A DNA stretch of 64,000 bases from the NCBI GenBank assembly GCA_019454045.1, contig SKCR01015020.1, positions 1 to 64,000 of the forward strand, in the 5' to 3' direction. A program made the translations under genes and the position numbers. Below, piece after piece: positions 36,158 to 47,324 of this stretch (position 1 is its first letter; every line of letters starts with the position of its first letter). The notes below the pieces were generated by a model, which saw only the letters and a program-made list of their open reading frames with translations, did no database searches and was not told the origin of the DNA. The stretch is from Zanthoxylum bungeanum (Eukaryota; Streptophyta; Magnoliopsida; Sapindales; Rutaceae).

Positions 36158-36440
36158 GCGCGTTCGTGTAGCGTTCGTAAACGCGTTCGAACGAAAATGA
36201 AACAGAATGCTCACGTTCGAGTAGCGTTCGTAAACACGTTCGAACGGAAATGAAACAGAATGCTCACGTTCGTATGGCGTTTGATAACGTGTTCGAATGG
36301 AAATGAAACAGAATGCTCACGTTCGTATGGCGTTCGTAAACGCGTTCGAACGGAAATGAGACCTGATGCATGATAAGGCAAAAATGTATGCGCGTTCGAG
36401 TTGCGTTCGTAAACGCGTTCGAACGGGAACAGACCTGATG
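36158..36440. repeat. 53-bp tandem array rich in CGTTCGAACG
   Basis: About five copies of a roughly 53-bp unit containing GCGTTCGTAAACGCGTTCGA and ACGGAAATGAAACAGAATGC. CG content is high against the AT-rich surroundings. Confidence 0.85.
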
Positions 36441-36477
36441 CATGAAATAGGACGTAATACATAAACAACAAAATAAA

Positions 36478-36960
36478 GGGGCGCGGCGAAGTACTGCCGT
36501 AAAGGTGGCCTTTTGGGGCTCTTGATCTCTCAAAGAGAGGACCTTTAGACCAACATACTAAGCTCATGCGCGTCACATCACATCATGCATACAAACATAA
36601 AGACAATCATATTATTCTAAGTATGTCCGATTGAACGTATCTTGCATCCAACCGAACACACATCAACCGGCGCGGCAAAGCATCGTGGTAAAAGGGCTTT
36701 AACCCCTCCCCATAGAGGATCTTTCATTCCACTTACTAAGCCCATGCGCTCGATTGAGTCATGCATACGAAAATAAAGACAATCATATCAAACTAGGTAT
36801 GCTCGATTGAACGTATCTCGCATTCAACCAAACACACATCAATCGGTGCGGAAAAGCGTCGTGGTGAAGTATTTTAACCCCTCCAATTAGGGAACCTTTC
36901 ATCGCACTTACTAAGCCCATGCACTCGATCATATCATACGGGAATAAGCAACATACATAA
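36478..36960. repeat. About 180-bp tandem repeat in the solo LTR
   Basis: Three copies start near 36478, 36669 and 36846 (the last partial). Each contains GGCGCGGCAAAGCATCGTGG-like DNA, a TACTAAGCCCATGC motif and TCGATTGAACGTATCT. Confidence 0.8.
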
Positions 36961-38164
36961 TTTAAATGACAAGAAATAAATAAATAAAAGCAACACAAAA
37001 CAAGAGAAGGTGCCGTTTACTCAAGTGGTACGTGGAGTTGTATCCCAAGTACAGACCGCACTACCGTCCATTCGGATTCGGCTACGGAATTTATGTCTGG
37101 GTTTCCATCCTATATACCACGAGAGACGACACTCTTCCATTTCATTCAAGCCACAACATGCATCCATAAACGACTCTCATGCGAATAGAATTCAATAATA
37201 ATAACAAAAACGAATATAAACTAATAAAAAATTACCCTCAGGTCTAACATTTTAAATCACCTCTCGGATGTACGGTACACGATCGTCGGAAGGGTGGATG
37301 CTCCGCAACTCTCCCGGTTCACTGGTTCACTGTTCTCGTTTGTTGTCTTACTGTTTTGAGTCGTCGTTCTCCGTCTTTTGCTACTATTTCCTTGTGGTTT
37401 CGCTGCCGTCTCCTCTTTATCTTTTGCTTACTGTTTTTTGGGTGTCTTCTTCCTGTAATTTTCTTGTGTGTTGTGTATGAGCTAGGGACTTATGTGTAAA
37501 AATACAGTGCCTACAACCACGAAAGCTTTGTTCTATATCACATGTCTTGGGCGGTTGTGACTTGTTGGCCAAAGTCAAGGTCACTTCTAGTTCATCGACG
37601 TGGATTACGAAGTTTTCCCACTGTCAATGGGTCGCGCTTAACTGGAATCATTAAGTTTGTTGAGTTAAAGCCAAAGCTTAGTTGATTCAGAGGAAAATGT
37701 TAGGAAATATATATTGGCTATATATCTCGGACTTGGAGGTCTACCTACCGGATCTAGGAATTGGACGAGATCCAATTGATCTTAGAGATCTACCGAGTTA
37801 AGTTTCATACAACTTGTTGGCCAAAGTCAAGGTTGTGTGTTATTTAACGGGATCCTAGCCCACTAGGAAACTAGGTTTCCCGAGTAATCCACAGAGGGTT
37901 AGAGGCTCGCCGAAAAATAGTGGGAGGCTAGTATTAAATTTGCAATTTCGTTTAGATACTTACCAAAACGCGCTCTTTTATTTTATTTATCGTTGTAATA
38001 AATATTTATTTGTTGGACTAATATTGAATATTGCTTTCATTGAATAGTTAGACTGTACAAGACACTACTACACTTGTAGTTGGTTATATAGTTGGACTAT
38101 AGTAACCATTACATTTTGAGTGTACCCAAAATCATTGATTGGATAGTTGGACTATTGCAATCGA

Positions 38165-39000
38165 GATGGCTGGAAAGATTAGCGTTAAGGGACATAATCC
38201 TGGGTGAAAATATCTTTAACGGCGTAAATTTTCCAGATTGGAAATGAATCTCAGGATAGTCCTGGGAGTTAAGAAGTTAATCTATTGGATATAGAAACCT
38301 CTCGTGCCCTGAGCCCGGAGTTGAGCAAATAGTAGAGCATGAGCTTAAGAAGACTCATCGTGATGATAACTTTAGTTCTCAATCCGTTATGCTTGCCGCA
38401 ATGATTCCTTAATTTCGTCGTCATAACTAAGGATTAGATTCTTATACCATGATGTTGAAATTAAAGGATCTTCATATATCTAACCTTAGATCTTAGAATT
38501 ACGAATTGCAAAAGAAGCTCTTTCGCTCGCGTATGTCAGAGGGTACATCTGTCGAGCACTAGGTGTCGCAGATGATTGCTAACATCGAACAGCTAGGTTA
38601 GCTGGGCATTACCTATAAGGCTGAGACTTCCATAGATTTGATCTTACAGTTTTTGCCCAAATACTGGGGCGGGTTCATAATGAACCAAGAGAAAACTCTT
38701 GGAGAGTTAATGGCTATGCTCAAGGAGGCAGAGCCAGAGCTTCCAAAAGGGCAAGGAGCGCAATGCGCATCTTACTTCGACATCCCAGAAGGCCAAGGCT
38801 TGGTCAAAGGCTTCTGGGGGTGTGAAGAAAAGGGCGCAAAGACAAAATCGTCACAGTCTTCTGGGAAGACAAATGACATATCCCAAGATGTCTGCCTAAA
38901 TTGTGGCAAACGAGGTCACTGGAAGCGTGACTGCCGTATGGACAAGGCATACATAAAGGAAGTGAAAGCGAATAAGGCTCCGACTTCAGGTATGTTTGTT
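38165..39000 (+). pseudogene. Gag of element B
   Basis: ATG at 38165 starts MAGKISVKGHNPG, but stops and frameshifts follow. A clean stretch from 38638 encodes the capsid end (LMAMLKEAEPELPKG...) and a good CCHC zinc knuckle, CLNCGKRGHWKRDC, at 38893-38934. The knuckle binds element RNA. Gag and protease share one frame here (38638-39177), as in the single polyprotein of copia. Confidence 0.85.
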
Positions 39001-39528
39001 AATGTGATAAACGTGTCCACTAGTGGTTTTAAAAATTGGATTTTTGATACTGGATGTGGTACATACATATGTACTGATGTGCGAGATCTGCTGATTAGCA
39101 GGAGACTGGCTTCAGATGAGATCGACATGCGAGTCAGAAACGGGACGAGAGTCGCTGTTTTGGCTGTGGGAACCTAAGTTTTGGAACTGCTCTTTGGGCA
39201 TGTACTTAAATTAGGAAACTATTATAATGTACCTAGTTTGACTAGAAATATTATCTCTATATCTAGTTTAACCCGTTGCAGGTATACCTTTATGTTCCAA
39301 AACACTGGGTGTTTTGTTTATAAAGATGATATTGAGATATACACATTAGATGTGAATAACAGTATTTATATTTCGAATATAAATGAATCTCAAACATATA
39401 ACATGACAAACAAAAGGCTCAAACTGAGTAAATCAGATGAGACTTATTTGTGGCATTGTCTGGGACACATTAACAAGAATCGTATATCCATTCTTTGGAA
39501 GAATGGATGCTAGGACGGATTTGATCCT
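39001..39528 (+). pseudogene. Protease and GAG-pre-integrase region of element B
   Basis: NWIFDTGCGTYIC at about 39034-39072 carries the aspartic protease DTG. After a stop at 39175-39177, the next frame (39181-39513) reads NYYNVPSLTRNIISISSLT and ends with the pre-integrase motif LWHCLGHINKNRIS before a TAG stop. Confidence 0.83.
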
Positions 39529-40150
39529 AATTCATATGATGTCTGCGAATCTTGTTTATTAGGCAAAGTGCTTAAAATGCCTTTTAGCAGTAAAGGTGTA
39601 CGTGCCACCGAGCTGTTAGCCTCATTCATGGTGACGTAGTGGGCCCATATCTAGCTAGGCTAGAGGTGGATATGAATACTTCGTAACCTTTACGGATGTT
39701 GCATGACGTTATGGTTATGTGTGTCTTATGAGACCCAAGTCGGAAACTTTTGAGAAATTCAAAGAGTTTCGACACAAAGTAGAAAAACAGACCAGCAAAA
39801 GTATTGAAACATCACGGTTGGACCGTGGTGGAAAATACTTGAACAATGAGTTTCTCGATTACTTGAAAGAGTATGGTATTCTTTCACAGTTGACTCCTCC
39901 CGGAACACCTCAATTGAGTGGTGTGTCCGAACGGAGAAACCGAATTTTATTAGACATGGTAAGGTCAATAATGAATCGCACTGAGCTATCAATTTCCTTT
40001 AGGGGATACGCATTGAACAATGCTATACTTATTTTGAATAAGGTTCCGACAAAGTCTGTTGGACAGACCCCATATGAAATATTGACAGGAAAGAAACCAG
40101 GTTTCTCATTCCTGAAGATTTGGGTATGTTGGGTATATAATTAAATGTTT
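39529..40150 (+). pseudogene. Integrase of element B
   Basis: The HHCC and first Asp region (39535-39718) is frameshifted; fragments CESCLLGKVLKMPFSS and FVTFTD remain. A good frame at 39719-40144 carries RLDRGGKYLNNEF, QLTPPGTPQLSGVSERRNR (with the catalytic Glu), LLDMVRSIMN and KVPTKSVGQTPYEILTGKKP. It ends shortly after. It matches copia integrase and restores the order Gag-PR-IN-RT-RH. Confidence 0.85.
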
Positions 40151-41891
40151 GGATGATACCAAACTAGAACCCAAATCAGATAAGTGCCTACTTGTAATTG
40201 GTTATCCTAGGGAAATAAATTTCCACAACCTATAAGAGAACAAAATATTTGTTGCTCTCCATGCGTTTTTCCTTAGAGGAATTCCTAAATGCAGTGGTAA
40301 GTGGGAAGAAAGTAGAACTCGATGAAAATCGGAGTAATACTGTTCTTGGCACTGATCCCCTCACGGAACACGAACAGTTCATCAGGGATGAGACTGTTCC
40401 ATAATCTTCTAATACACAAGAACCGCGTAGGTCGGAGAGAGTCAGAAAACAACCTAAGAGGTCTGGGTTTCTGATCTCACCTCATATAGATATTAATCTT
40501 ATTGAGGAAGACAAACCGGCTACGTATGAGGAACCGATCTAAAGTATCGACTCCGCCTTATGGAAAAGTGCCATGAAATCTGAAATGGATTCCATGTACA
40601 GAACCAAGTTTGGACACTGGTTGATGTACCATAAGGCATTGTGCCTATTGGTAGCAAATGAGTCTTCATGGTGAAGACATACATGGATGGCAATAAAAAA
40701 ACGTACAAAGCTAGGCTTGTAGCGAAAGGGTATCGTCATCAACATGGTGTTGATTACGAAGAAACATTTTACCCGTTGCCATGATTAAATCCATTCGGAT
40801 AATGTTTGCTAATGTTGCATATCTCGATTATGAAATATGGCAGCTGGACGTCAAAACCGCTTTCCTTAACGGAAACCTTTTGGAGGATGTTTTATATAAC
40901 AGCCTGATGATTTTATCGCTCCAAAACATGTAAACTAGGTTTGCAAGTTAAATCGATCCATTTATGGATTGAAGCAAGCATTGCGTTCTTGGAATCAACG
41001 TTTTGATGAGATCATAATGGTATATGGTTTCATTCAAAACAAAGATTATTCTTGTGTATATAAGAAGGTTAGTGAGAGCGCACTAACATTGATTGTCATA
41101 TACGTTGATGATGTATTGCTTCATAGCAATTACATTCCCATATTAAAATCGGTGAAAGCTTGGATTTCATTAAAATTCTCCATGAAAACTTAGGAGATGC
41201 AACCTTTATTCTTGGAATAAAGATCTACTGGGATAGATCTAAAAGTTGTTGGCACTCTCCGAGAACTCGTACATTGAAAGACATATACGCGACCTGGTGT
41301 CTCATATGCTTTGAGCATGTGGAGTCACAATCAGGCCGATCCAGGTAATGGTCACTGGATTGATGTTAAGAACATCCTTAAGTATCTTAGAGGAACTAAG
41401 GATGCTTTCTTAATTTATGGAGATTGAGAACTTGAGGTGACTGGGATCACCGATGCAAGTTTCCAAATCGATAAAGACGACTGTAAGTCACAATAAGGGT
41501 ACATATTTTTTTTGAAAAATGGAACAGTGAGCTGGAAATCTTCCAAGCAAGATACTGTTGCCGATTCAATAAAAGCAGATTACATTGCTGCGGCTGAGGC
41601 ATCAAAAGAAGCATTTTGGATCTATAAAATTCCTAATTGGATTAGGAGTAGTTCTGTTAGCAGCTGAGCTGGGCTACAACACAGGCTAAGGAATTACGGT
41701 CTCATCAATGATCCAAGTATGTACTTCGATGGTTTCATCTGATTCAAGAGATCACACATCGTGGCGATGTGAAGATCGAAAAATCGCATCTGATGATAAC
41801 CTAACATATCCGCTGATAAAAGTGATATCTCAGCATAAGCATGAGCGACACGTACATAGTTCATGTGTTGGACACTTGAGTGATTGGCTAT
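40151..41891 (+). pseudogene. Reverse transcriptase and RNase H of element B
   Basis: RT starts near 40560 (AMKSEMDSMYRTKFG). It is frameshifted through 40600-40960, then clear as SIYGLKQALRSWNQRFDEI, CVYKKVSES and VIYVDDVLLHSN (about 41095-41130, catalytic DD), FILGIKIYWD. RNase H fragments follow: DVKNILKYLRGTKDAFLIYG, SKQDTVADSIKADYIAAAEA, SKEAFWI. A deletion of about 100 bp near 41275 removes the usual region between RT and RNase H. Many stops make it non-functional. Confidence 0.83.
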
Positions 41892-41907
41892 AGGCCAAGT
41901 GGGAGAT
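41892..41907 (+). other. Polypurine tract of element B
   Basis: AGGCCAAGTGGGAGAT lies directly before the 3' LTR start TGTTGGAC. It is the same as D's tract. Confidence 0.85.
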
Positions 41908-43805
41908 TGTTGGACAATTATGACCCATAGCATCACTATTTGTAAAAGACATGGTGTTCTTTGTACAAATTAACTATGTGACAATTGAAATTGCTCTTTT
42001 ATCATTTTGTAATTGGATTACATGGATATATAAACGATAAAAGTCCATATGATTAGTACCAGATTACTAAGATATGAGACAATATTAATCCACGAAAGGT
42101 TTAATCATTAAATATCCTTAGTCGTAGTATTATCGAGACTGGACATCGATAATACAGAATAGACTAGTATTACACTTGTGCGCGTTATGGAAGCTTAACA
42201 TCATAGTTCTCATATATTTAAGTATTGTATTCTTATGCAAGTGTGATAGGAGGTTCTGTTAGTCGTTGAATTGGGAACAGCTTCGCTTTGGATAGACCCC
42301 TCAGAATTCCATTGGTAGTATGACTATGTGTCTATGGAATCCGAATCAGGGTATGTGTATGTGGTCTTAACCTGAGACTTGCATCGCTAATACTTGCGAC
42401 AATCAATACGCTTTGGTTTTGGTCGTCCGGGGCTTTAACAGGTTCCTTGTATGCCTCTTCTGGGTTTATTGAGAATCGTAGTGTATTGGATATGATGTCA
42501 AGATGGAAGTGTCACTTCAGTCATATGGAGATGATGATCACGCAGGATACAGAACTGGTGCTCTTATATGCTGCAGCTATCGGGATAATATGACAAGGTC
42601 ACGATTATCCGATTAAATAGACTAGTTGCTAGTGATCTGATATATGCTTCGTACGGGGCAGACACAATTCCAGCCCCAGGCCTAGCATGTGACATCCGAT
42701 ACTGGATCATAATACGTAATACTTAGTATACTACGCTTGATAAAGATTATGTATTCTTTAAAAGAATATTTCTGGAGAATTGGGTAGGCACGGTGCTTTG
42801 CTAGAAGCCAACCATGTCTTATAAATCGGTAAGAACGTGGTACTGGGTACGCACGTATTCGGATAGTCCGATGACCGTATTTACTGCCAACATATCCAGG
42901 GATCTCATTGGTCGCTTCCCAAAGATTCACCGATGACATTTGACTCGAACAGAATTAATCTAGGATTAATTATAAGAGAGGGAAAATTAATCTGGGATTA
43001 ATTACGGAAAGAATTTATCTGGGATAAAATTCGGATAGAAGAGAGAGAATGATTTATTTGTAATTTGTCGATTAAATAATATATTGGATATATTAATTGA
43101 AATTAGATTTCAAAACAGAATTAAAATTGGATTTTAATTCGGGCGAACGAATTAATTTAGAATTAATTCACCAGCGACTTTCGTAATAATTTTTTGAGGT
43201 ATTATTATTTAATTAAATTAGATTTAATTAAGTCGCGACGGAAAATTCTTTTTAATTCGGAATTAAATGAACCCGGGCCCGAGCGAAGTTGCGTGTTGAG
43301 TTGTTCGACTTAAATTTGGAATTTAAAAGTAGTGAGACCCACTTGACTTACATCAACAAGTTTGACTAGTGGTGGAAGTTGTTAATGGTTGAGTGAAATC
43401 TTGGATTGCTTATTCAACACTCAATCAACAACCAACACACTTTGTTTTTAATTTTTAAAAAGATATACCAACTTTGGAAGTTGACATCTTTGGTAATTGA
43501 TTTTAGAAATAAAAAACACACTCTCTCCCTCCTAGCCATTGCCATGAGCTTCCTTTCTCCCTTTAGAAATTTTGTTGCAAAATTTCTTCAAGCTAGCACA
43601 TAAAAGGAGTCAACAAGGTGATAGGGAAACTAATCCCTTGAGTTTGGAACACAAAGAAAAGCTTGGAGCTCTTCACAAACATACAAAAATTTTGAAATCC
43701 ATCATCCAAGCCAATCAATGTAAGTTTATTCCGCAATCTTATTTTGATTATTCACACACTAAATCATGTTGTAGAGATCATTGGCATGTTCTAGGAACAC
43801 TAACA
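41908..43805 (+). repeat. 3' LTR of element B
   Basis: An unbroken 1898-bp LTR, TGTTGGACAATTATGACC to GGAACACTAACA. It was the reference used to recognise both pieces of the 5' LTR. TCCTT follows as the right target duplication. Confidence 0.93.
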
Positions 43806-44794
43806 TCCTTATCATAGGAAATGGTATAAGATTGATGCAAAGTGTGAAAGCCTACCTTTGCAAGAACTTCTCCATGAAAGATATGGGTGAAGCTTCATAT
43901 ATACTATGTATAAGGCTCTACTGGGATATAGTTAGAAAGTTTATAGGGTTTTCGCAATCGACGTACATAGATATGATGTTAGAAATGTATGGTTTTACAA
44001 ACTACAAGGCATCAAATATACCTTTTCGTTATGGCATACATCTTTCAAAGAAAATGGCACCTCAGACTGAGGCAGAAAAAGTTAGGATGTCTAACTTGCC
44101 ATATGTCTAACTTGCCATATGCTTCTTGTATTGGAAGAATAATGTATCATATGCTATGTACAAGACCTCACATCTGTTTTGGCGTCAATGTGACTAGCCG
44201 ATATCAATCTGATCCAGGTAATGATCATTAGATAGTCGTGAAACATATCATAAAATATCTTAAAGGTATTAGGGATAAGTTATGATATATGGAGAAAATG
44301 AGCTACAAGTTAAGGATTATACTGACTCTGACTTCCAAAGAGATCCAGATGATAGAAAATCTACATCAGGTTACGTATTTACCCTTAACAGTGGTGCGGT
44401 TAGTTGGCCATGTTCAAAGTAAGGCTCAACAGCTGATTCCACCACTGAGGCGGAATTTATAACGGCTTCAGAAGCTGCTAAAGAAGCTGTATAGATTATA
44501 AATTTTATCACAGAACTTGGTATTATGCCTAGTATTACGAATTTGATGCCATTGTACTGTGATAATAGCAGAGCCATTACGCAGGCTAAGGTTTCGAGAG
44601 TGCATTCCAAGTCTAAACACGTGGAAAGGAAATACCGCGTAATTAGAAAGATAATTGAACGAAAAGACATAATGGTCTTGAAGGTTCAAGGACTAGACAA
44701 CATAGCAGACCCGCTTATAAAGGCCTTACCTTCTAAGTTATTCGATAAACATGTGGATGAGATGAGACTACGGTACCATCCACATTGGCACTAA
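43806..44794 (+). pseudogene. Reverse transcriptase 3' part and RNase H of element A
   Basis: This continues A's RT directly after B: (YVDDI)LIIGNGIRLMQSVKAYLCKN, DMGEASYILCIRLYWD and YIDMMLEMYGF. SCIGRIMYHMLCTRPHICFG and YLKGIRDK follow. RNase H comes next with STSGYVFTLNSGAVSWP, DSTTEAEFITASEAAKEAV and CDNSRAITQAK, ending at the TAA at 44792-44794. A short duplication (MSNLPYV/SNLPYAS, around 44092-44120) and several stops disrupt it. The last frame, 44525-44794, is a clean C-terminus. Confidence 0.9.
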
Positions 44795-44807
44795 GCAAGT
44801 GGGAGTT
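44795..44807 (+). other. Polypurine tract of element A
   Basis: GCAAGTGGGAGTT is followed at once by TGTTGGAGTTGG, the start of A's 3' LTR. Confidence 0.85.
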
Positions 44808-45044
44808 TGTTGGAGTTGGTGCTTGAAGTGCCAATTCGAATTGTATATTTTATTATTTATTAATAAAATAACTATATTTTTATTTCATACCTTATTAATG
44901 GTATTATCATTATGTGTATTAGATTCATGTATAGATATGTTAAGAATTACATCGATCATAAAATAGTCTTGTAGTAATACTGGACACTAGGTGGTCCGAC
45001 ATTGGGATAAATATTACTATTGTAATTATTCTTAAAGTATATAT
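44808..45044 (+). repeat. 3' LTR of element A, truncated to 237 bp
   Basis: It matches 1441-1672 and breaks off at CTTAAAGTATATAT. The following 29 bp are not LTR but resemble DNA inside the next CACTA element. The other 2.2 kb of LTR are not found in the window. Confidence 0.88.
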
Positions 45045-45089
45045 GGATTACAACATTAGCTACAGAAATCAAACACTATAAGAAAATAC

Positions 45090-45575
45090 AGAATTAGCGA
45101 CGGAATAGTCCGTTTCAAAATTTCGAAACGGAATAGCGACGGAATTGAAATGGATTACAATATTAGCTACAGAATTTAATGACGGGACACAGTTCCGTAA
45201 CTAATAGTGGCGGGAATAAAATCACGGGAAAAAAAGCGACGGAATAGAGATGGATATTTGAATCTGTCTCTATATATTGAGACGGAATTCTATTTCCGTC
45301 TCTAAATAACGACGGAATTAAAATTTTCTCGCTATATATAGTGACGGAAACTTGTTCCGTCGCTAAATAGAGACGAAATTAATATTCCATCTCTAAATAG
45401 AGCGACGAAATTAATATTCCGTCTCTATTTAGAGATGGAATTTTATTTCCGTCGTTAAACATAGCGACGAAAATAATTATGTCGCCATATATAGCGAAAT
45501 AAGTAAAATTCCGTCTCTAAATAGCGACGGAATGTTCCGTCGCTAAATAGAGACGGATAAATATCCATCGCTAAT
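45090..45575 (+). repeat. Left subterminal repeats of second CACTA element
   Basis: More than a dozen units of TAGCGACGGAAT/ATTCCGTCGCTA and the variant AGAGACGGAA lie in alternating orientation, able to fold into hairpins. They differ completely from the ACTGACACTA units of the first CACTA element, so the two belong to different families. Confidence 0.85.
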
Positions 45576-47324
45576 TTTACTTAAATAAAAAATATTTCCC
45601 TTTCATTTTCCCCTGTCTCACCTAATCCCTAAATCCCTCAAATTTCTTTGCCCTCTGTCTCACACTCTCACGAAGAAGCTAAGTAAACTTGATCATGCTG
45701 TTTTTCATTTTTTCACTTAATGGGTTTTGTTAGGATCAATTTTCTTCTTATTTTTCTTTTTTCTTTTGACAGAAAATGAGAGAAAAAATTGCATGTCATG
45801 TTCATTTTCTTCTTATTTGTTTGTTTGTTTTTACTTTAGATCCATGGGGACCCATTTTGTTTAATTTGGTTTGAGTGAAATTGAAAAGTTTGAATTTTGA
45901 CAATTATTTCTTTTTTGGTTGTTCAATGTGGCTCAGTTAGTTTTCTGTATGGTTTATGGAATGAAGCTCGGTGAAGAAATTATGATGCATGGTTGTTTTG
46001 TTGCTCTTTGAATAAATTCATTTTAGATGGTTTGTGCGATCGTTTGAGTTGTTTTCGGGTTCATGACTTGAATTCTTAGCAAGATTCGTTAATAATTGAG
46101 CATTTTAAGTAACCTGGAGGGTTGTAATGAGTTGATTCATTATTTTTCTTTTGGTCCTGGACTCCTGGTAGAGAAAGAAAAATTCAGATCTTATTAAGTA
46201 GAGTGAAAAGAAAAATTGCGAAGATATTATGGCTAGTCGTGCGAGATCATAAGTGCATGTGATATGGTATTTACGTGTTTGGATGTCGAGAATTACTGAG
46301 TTATCAGTATCTTGAATTTATGGGGTTAAAAATTTAGAAAATTTCCTTATTCTGATTAAGAATTACTGAGTAATTTGTCTCTATCTTACTGTATGTATGA
46401 AAAAGTACACCTTAATCCAACTCTGGTGCTTCTTAGTGTAGGTCATAGAGTTTTCAACAAGGGAGTGATGTTGAAATTATAATGAGAAATGTAAAGCATA
46501 ATAATATAGGTTCGTGTTGCCATTTTTACAATTATGTCGTTTCTCGTGGGAGAATGAAGTGATTGAAACATTCCTCAGCCACCCCAAAAATAACACTTAA
46601 ATAAGAAAGAAAGAAAAGAAAATAATAGTAGTAGAAAAATTATTGTCAGTTTTAAGAGAAGTAAGACGCATACTTATTTGCCTTAGAGTTTGAATTATCA
46701 GTTCTATAAGTTTGAGACCTGAGTTGCTGTATTATCGTGGGAGGTTGTACGTCATGCATTTTATGGGTAATTTTGGATTGTTGTAAGCTAGTTCAAGAAC
46801 ATATCTGGTGATTTAACTTGAATCTGAATTCTGATAGTGAGATTATAACCCCGAGACTGAAAGATCATTTGATTTTTCGAGACATGTAGTTGTCTTCATT
46901 AGCTAGAGCTTTCTTCTTATTTTTGTTTTTAGATATTCTTTTGCCACCTGAAAGTTTTAAAAATGTGATGTCTTGTGTTCGGGGCTTCTGGGAGGCTAAT
47001 GAATTGTAATTGCTAATGTCAATAATTTGGGACCACCCTGACCCAATAGTTTTCCAGGTACTTGTGAGAGATTGCACATGCTTCTAGCAGAAAATCTATA
47101 ATTTTACTGTGAGGCAATCTTAGATTACTGTCTGATTTTCTCTTATATAAAGGACTTCTAATTGTGGTTTGCATTTATAAAGGAAGTTGATATTTTGATC
47201 TATGCTCACAGAAATAAAGATTTTCAAAGTTGATATTTTGATCTCTTACAGCTAAAAATAAGTTCTGAAATGTGGTGTCTTGCCTCGTCTAACTTTTTGA
47301 AAGATGCTGATTAATTATAGATAT
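45576..47324 (+). other. Non-coding interior of second CACTA element
   Basis: This is T-rich, intron- or UTR-like DNA. CCCTGTCTCACCTAATCCCT and a TCTCACACTCTC region at 45612-45672 look like a 5' UTR. No coding match of useful length is visible until 47325. Confidence 0.5.

Larger units (their letters stand above)
35490..37515 (-). mobile_element. Solo LTR of a C-related gypsy-type element
   Basis: Read on the minus strand it starts TGTAGGCACTGTATTTTTAC, like C's LTR, and near its end repeats C's U5 sequence (primer-like GGTGGCGACTCCAT, then the GGCCGCGAGCC-like end). A 5-bp duplication ACCAC lies at 35485-35489 and 37516-37520. No internal region or second LTR is present, so it arose by LTR-LTR recombination or partial loss. 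The minus-strand end reads CATA rather than CA. It contains two copies of the 100-bp module (35921-36022 and 37022-37122) with tandem arrays between them. Confidence 0.88.
33880..38164 (+). other. Untranslated leader of element B (interrupted by a solo LTR)
   Basis: This AT-rich leader is about 2.25 kb without the insert at 35490-37515. It carries three copies of TTGTTGGCCAAAGTCAAG (about 35440, 37565 and 37817). Its end (37865-37930) matches D's leader near 21420-21490 in reverse. No coding frame is supported. Confidence 0.78.
12475..43805 (+). mobile_element. Element B: Ty1/copia retrotransposon inserted in A's reverse transcriptase
   Basis: The LTRs start TGTTGGACAATTATGACC and end GGAACACTAACA. 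The element is flanked by TCATT (12470-12474) and TCCTT (43806-43810), a 5-bp TSD with one change. Its 5' LTR is split by element C into 12475-12921 and 32407-33865, and its leader by a solo LTR. The 3' LTR (41908-43805) is intact. Without inserts B is about 9.8 kb. Gag, protease, integrase, RT and RNase H are all present but broken. Confidence 0.93.
1441..45044 (+). mobile_element. Element A: Ty1/copia LTR retrotransposon, host of the nest
   Basis: The 5' LTR is 1441-3925 (TGTTGG...CCAACA). Next come an initiator-Met primer site, leader, gag, protease, integrase, RT and RNase H in copia order (integrase before RT), a polypurine tract, and the first 237 bp of the 3' LTR. The coding part is split by a CACTA element at 6563-11451 and by element B at 12475-43805. 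Removing both inserts restores continuous copia protein homology, which proves the order of events. Roughly a dozen substitutions and two small indels separate the two LTRs over their shared 230 bp, so this is an old copy. The original TSD cannot be tested because the 3' LTR is cut off. Confidence 0.9.

Noticed and set aside
36211..36576. 121-codon minus-strand frame with repeats such as FPFERVYER
   Set aside because: It is generated by the 53-bp tandem unit in the solo LTR; spacing changes break the frame between units.
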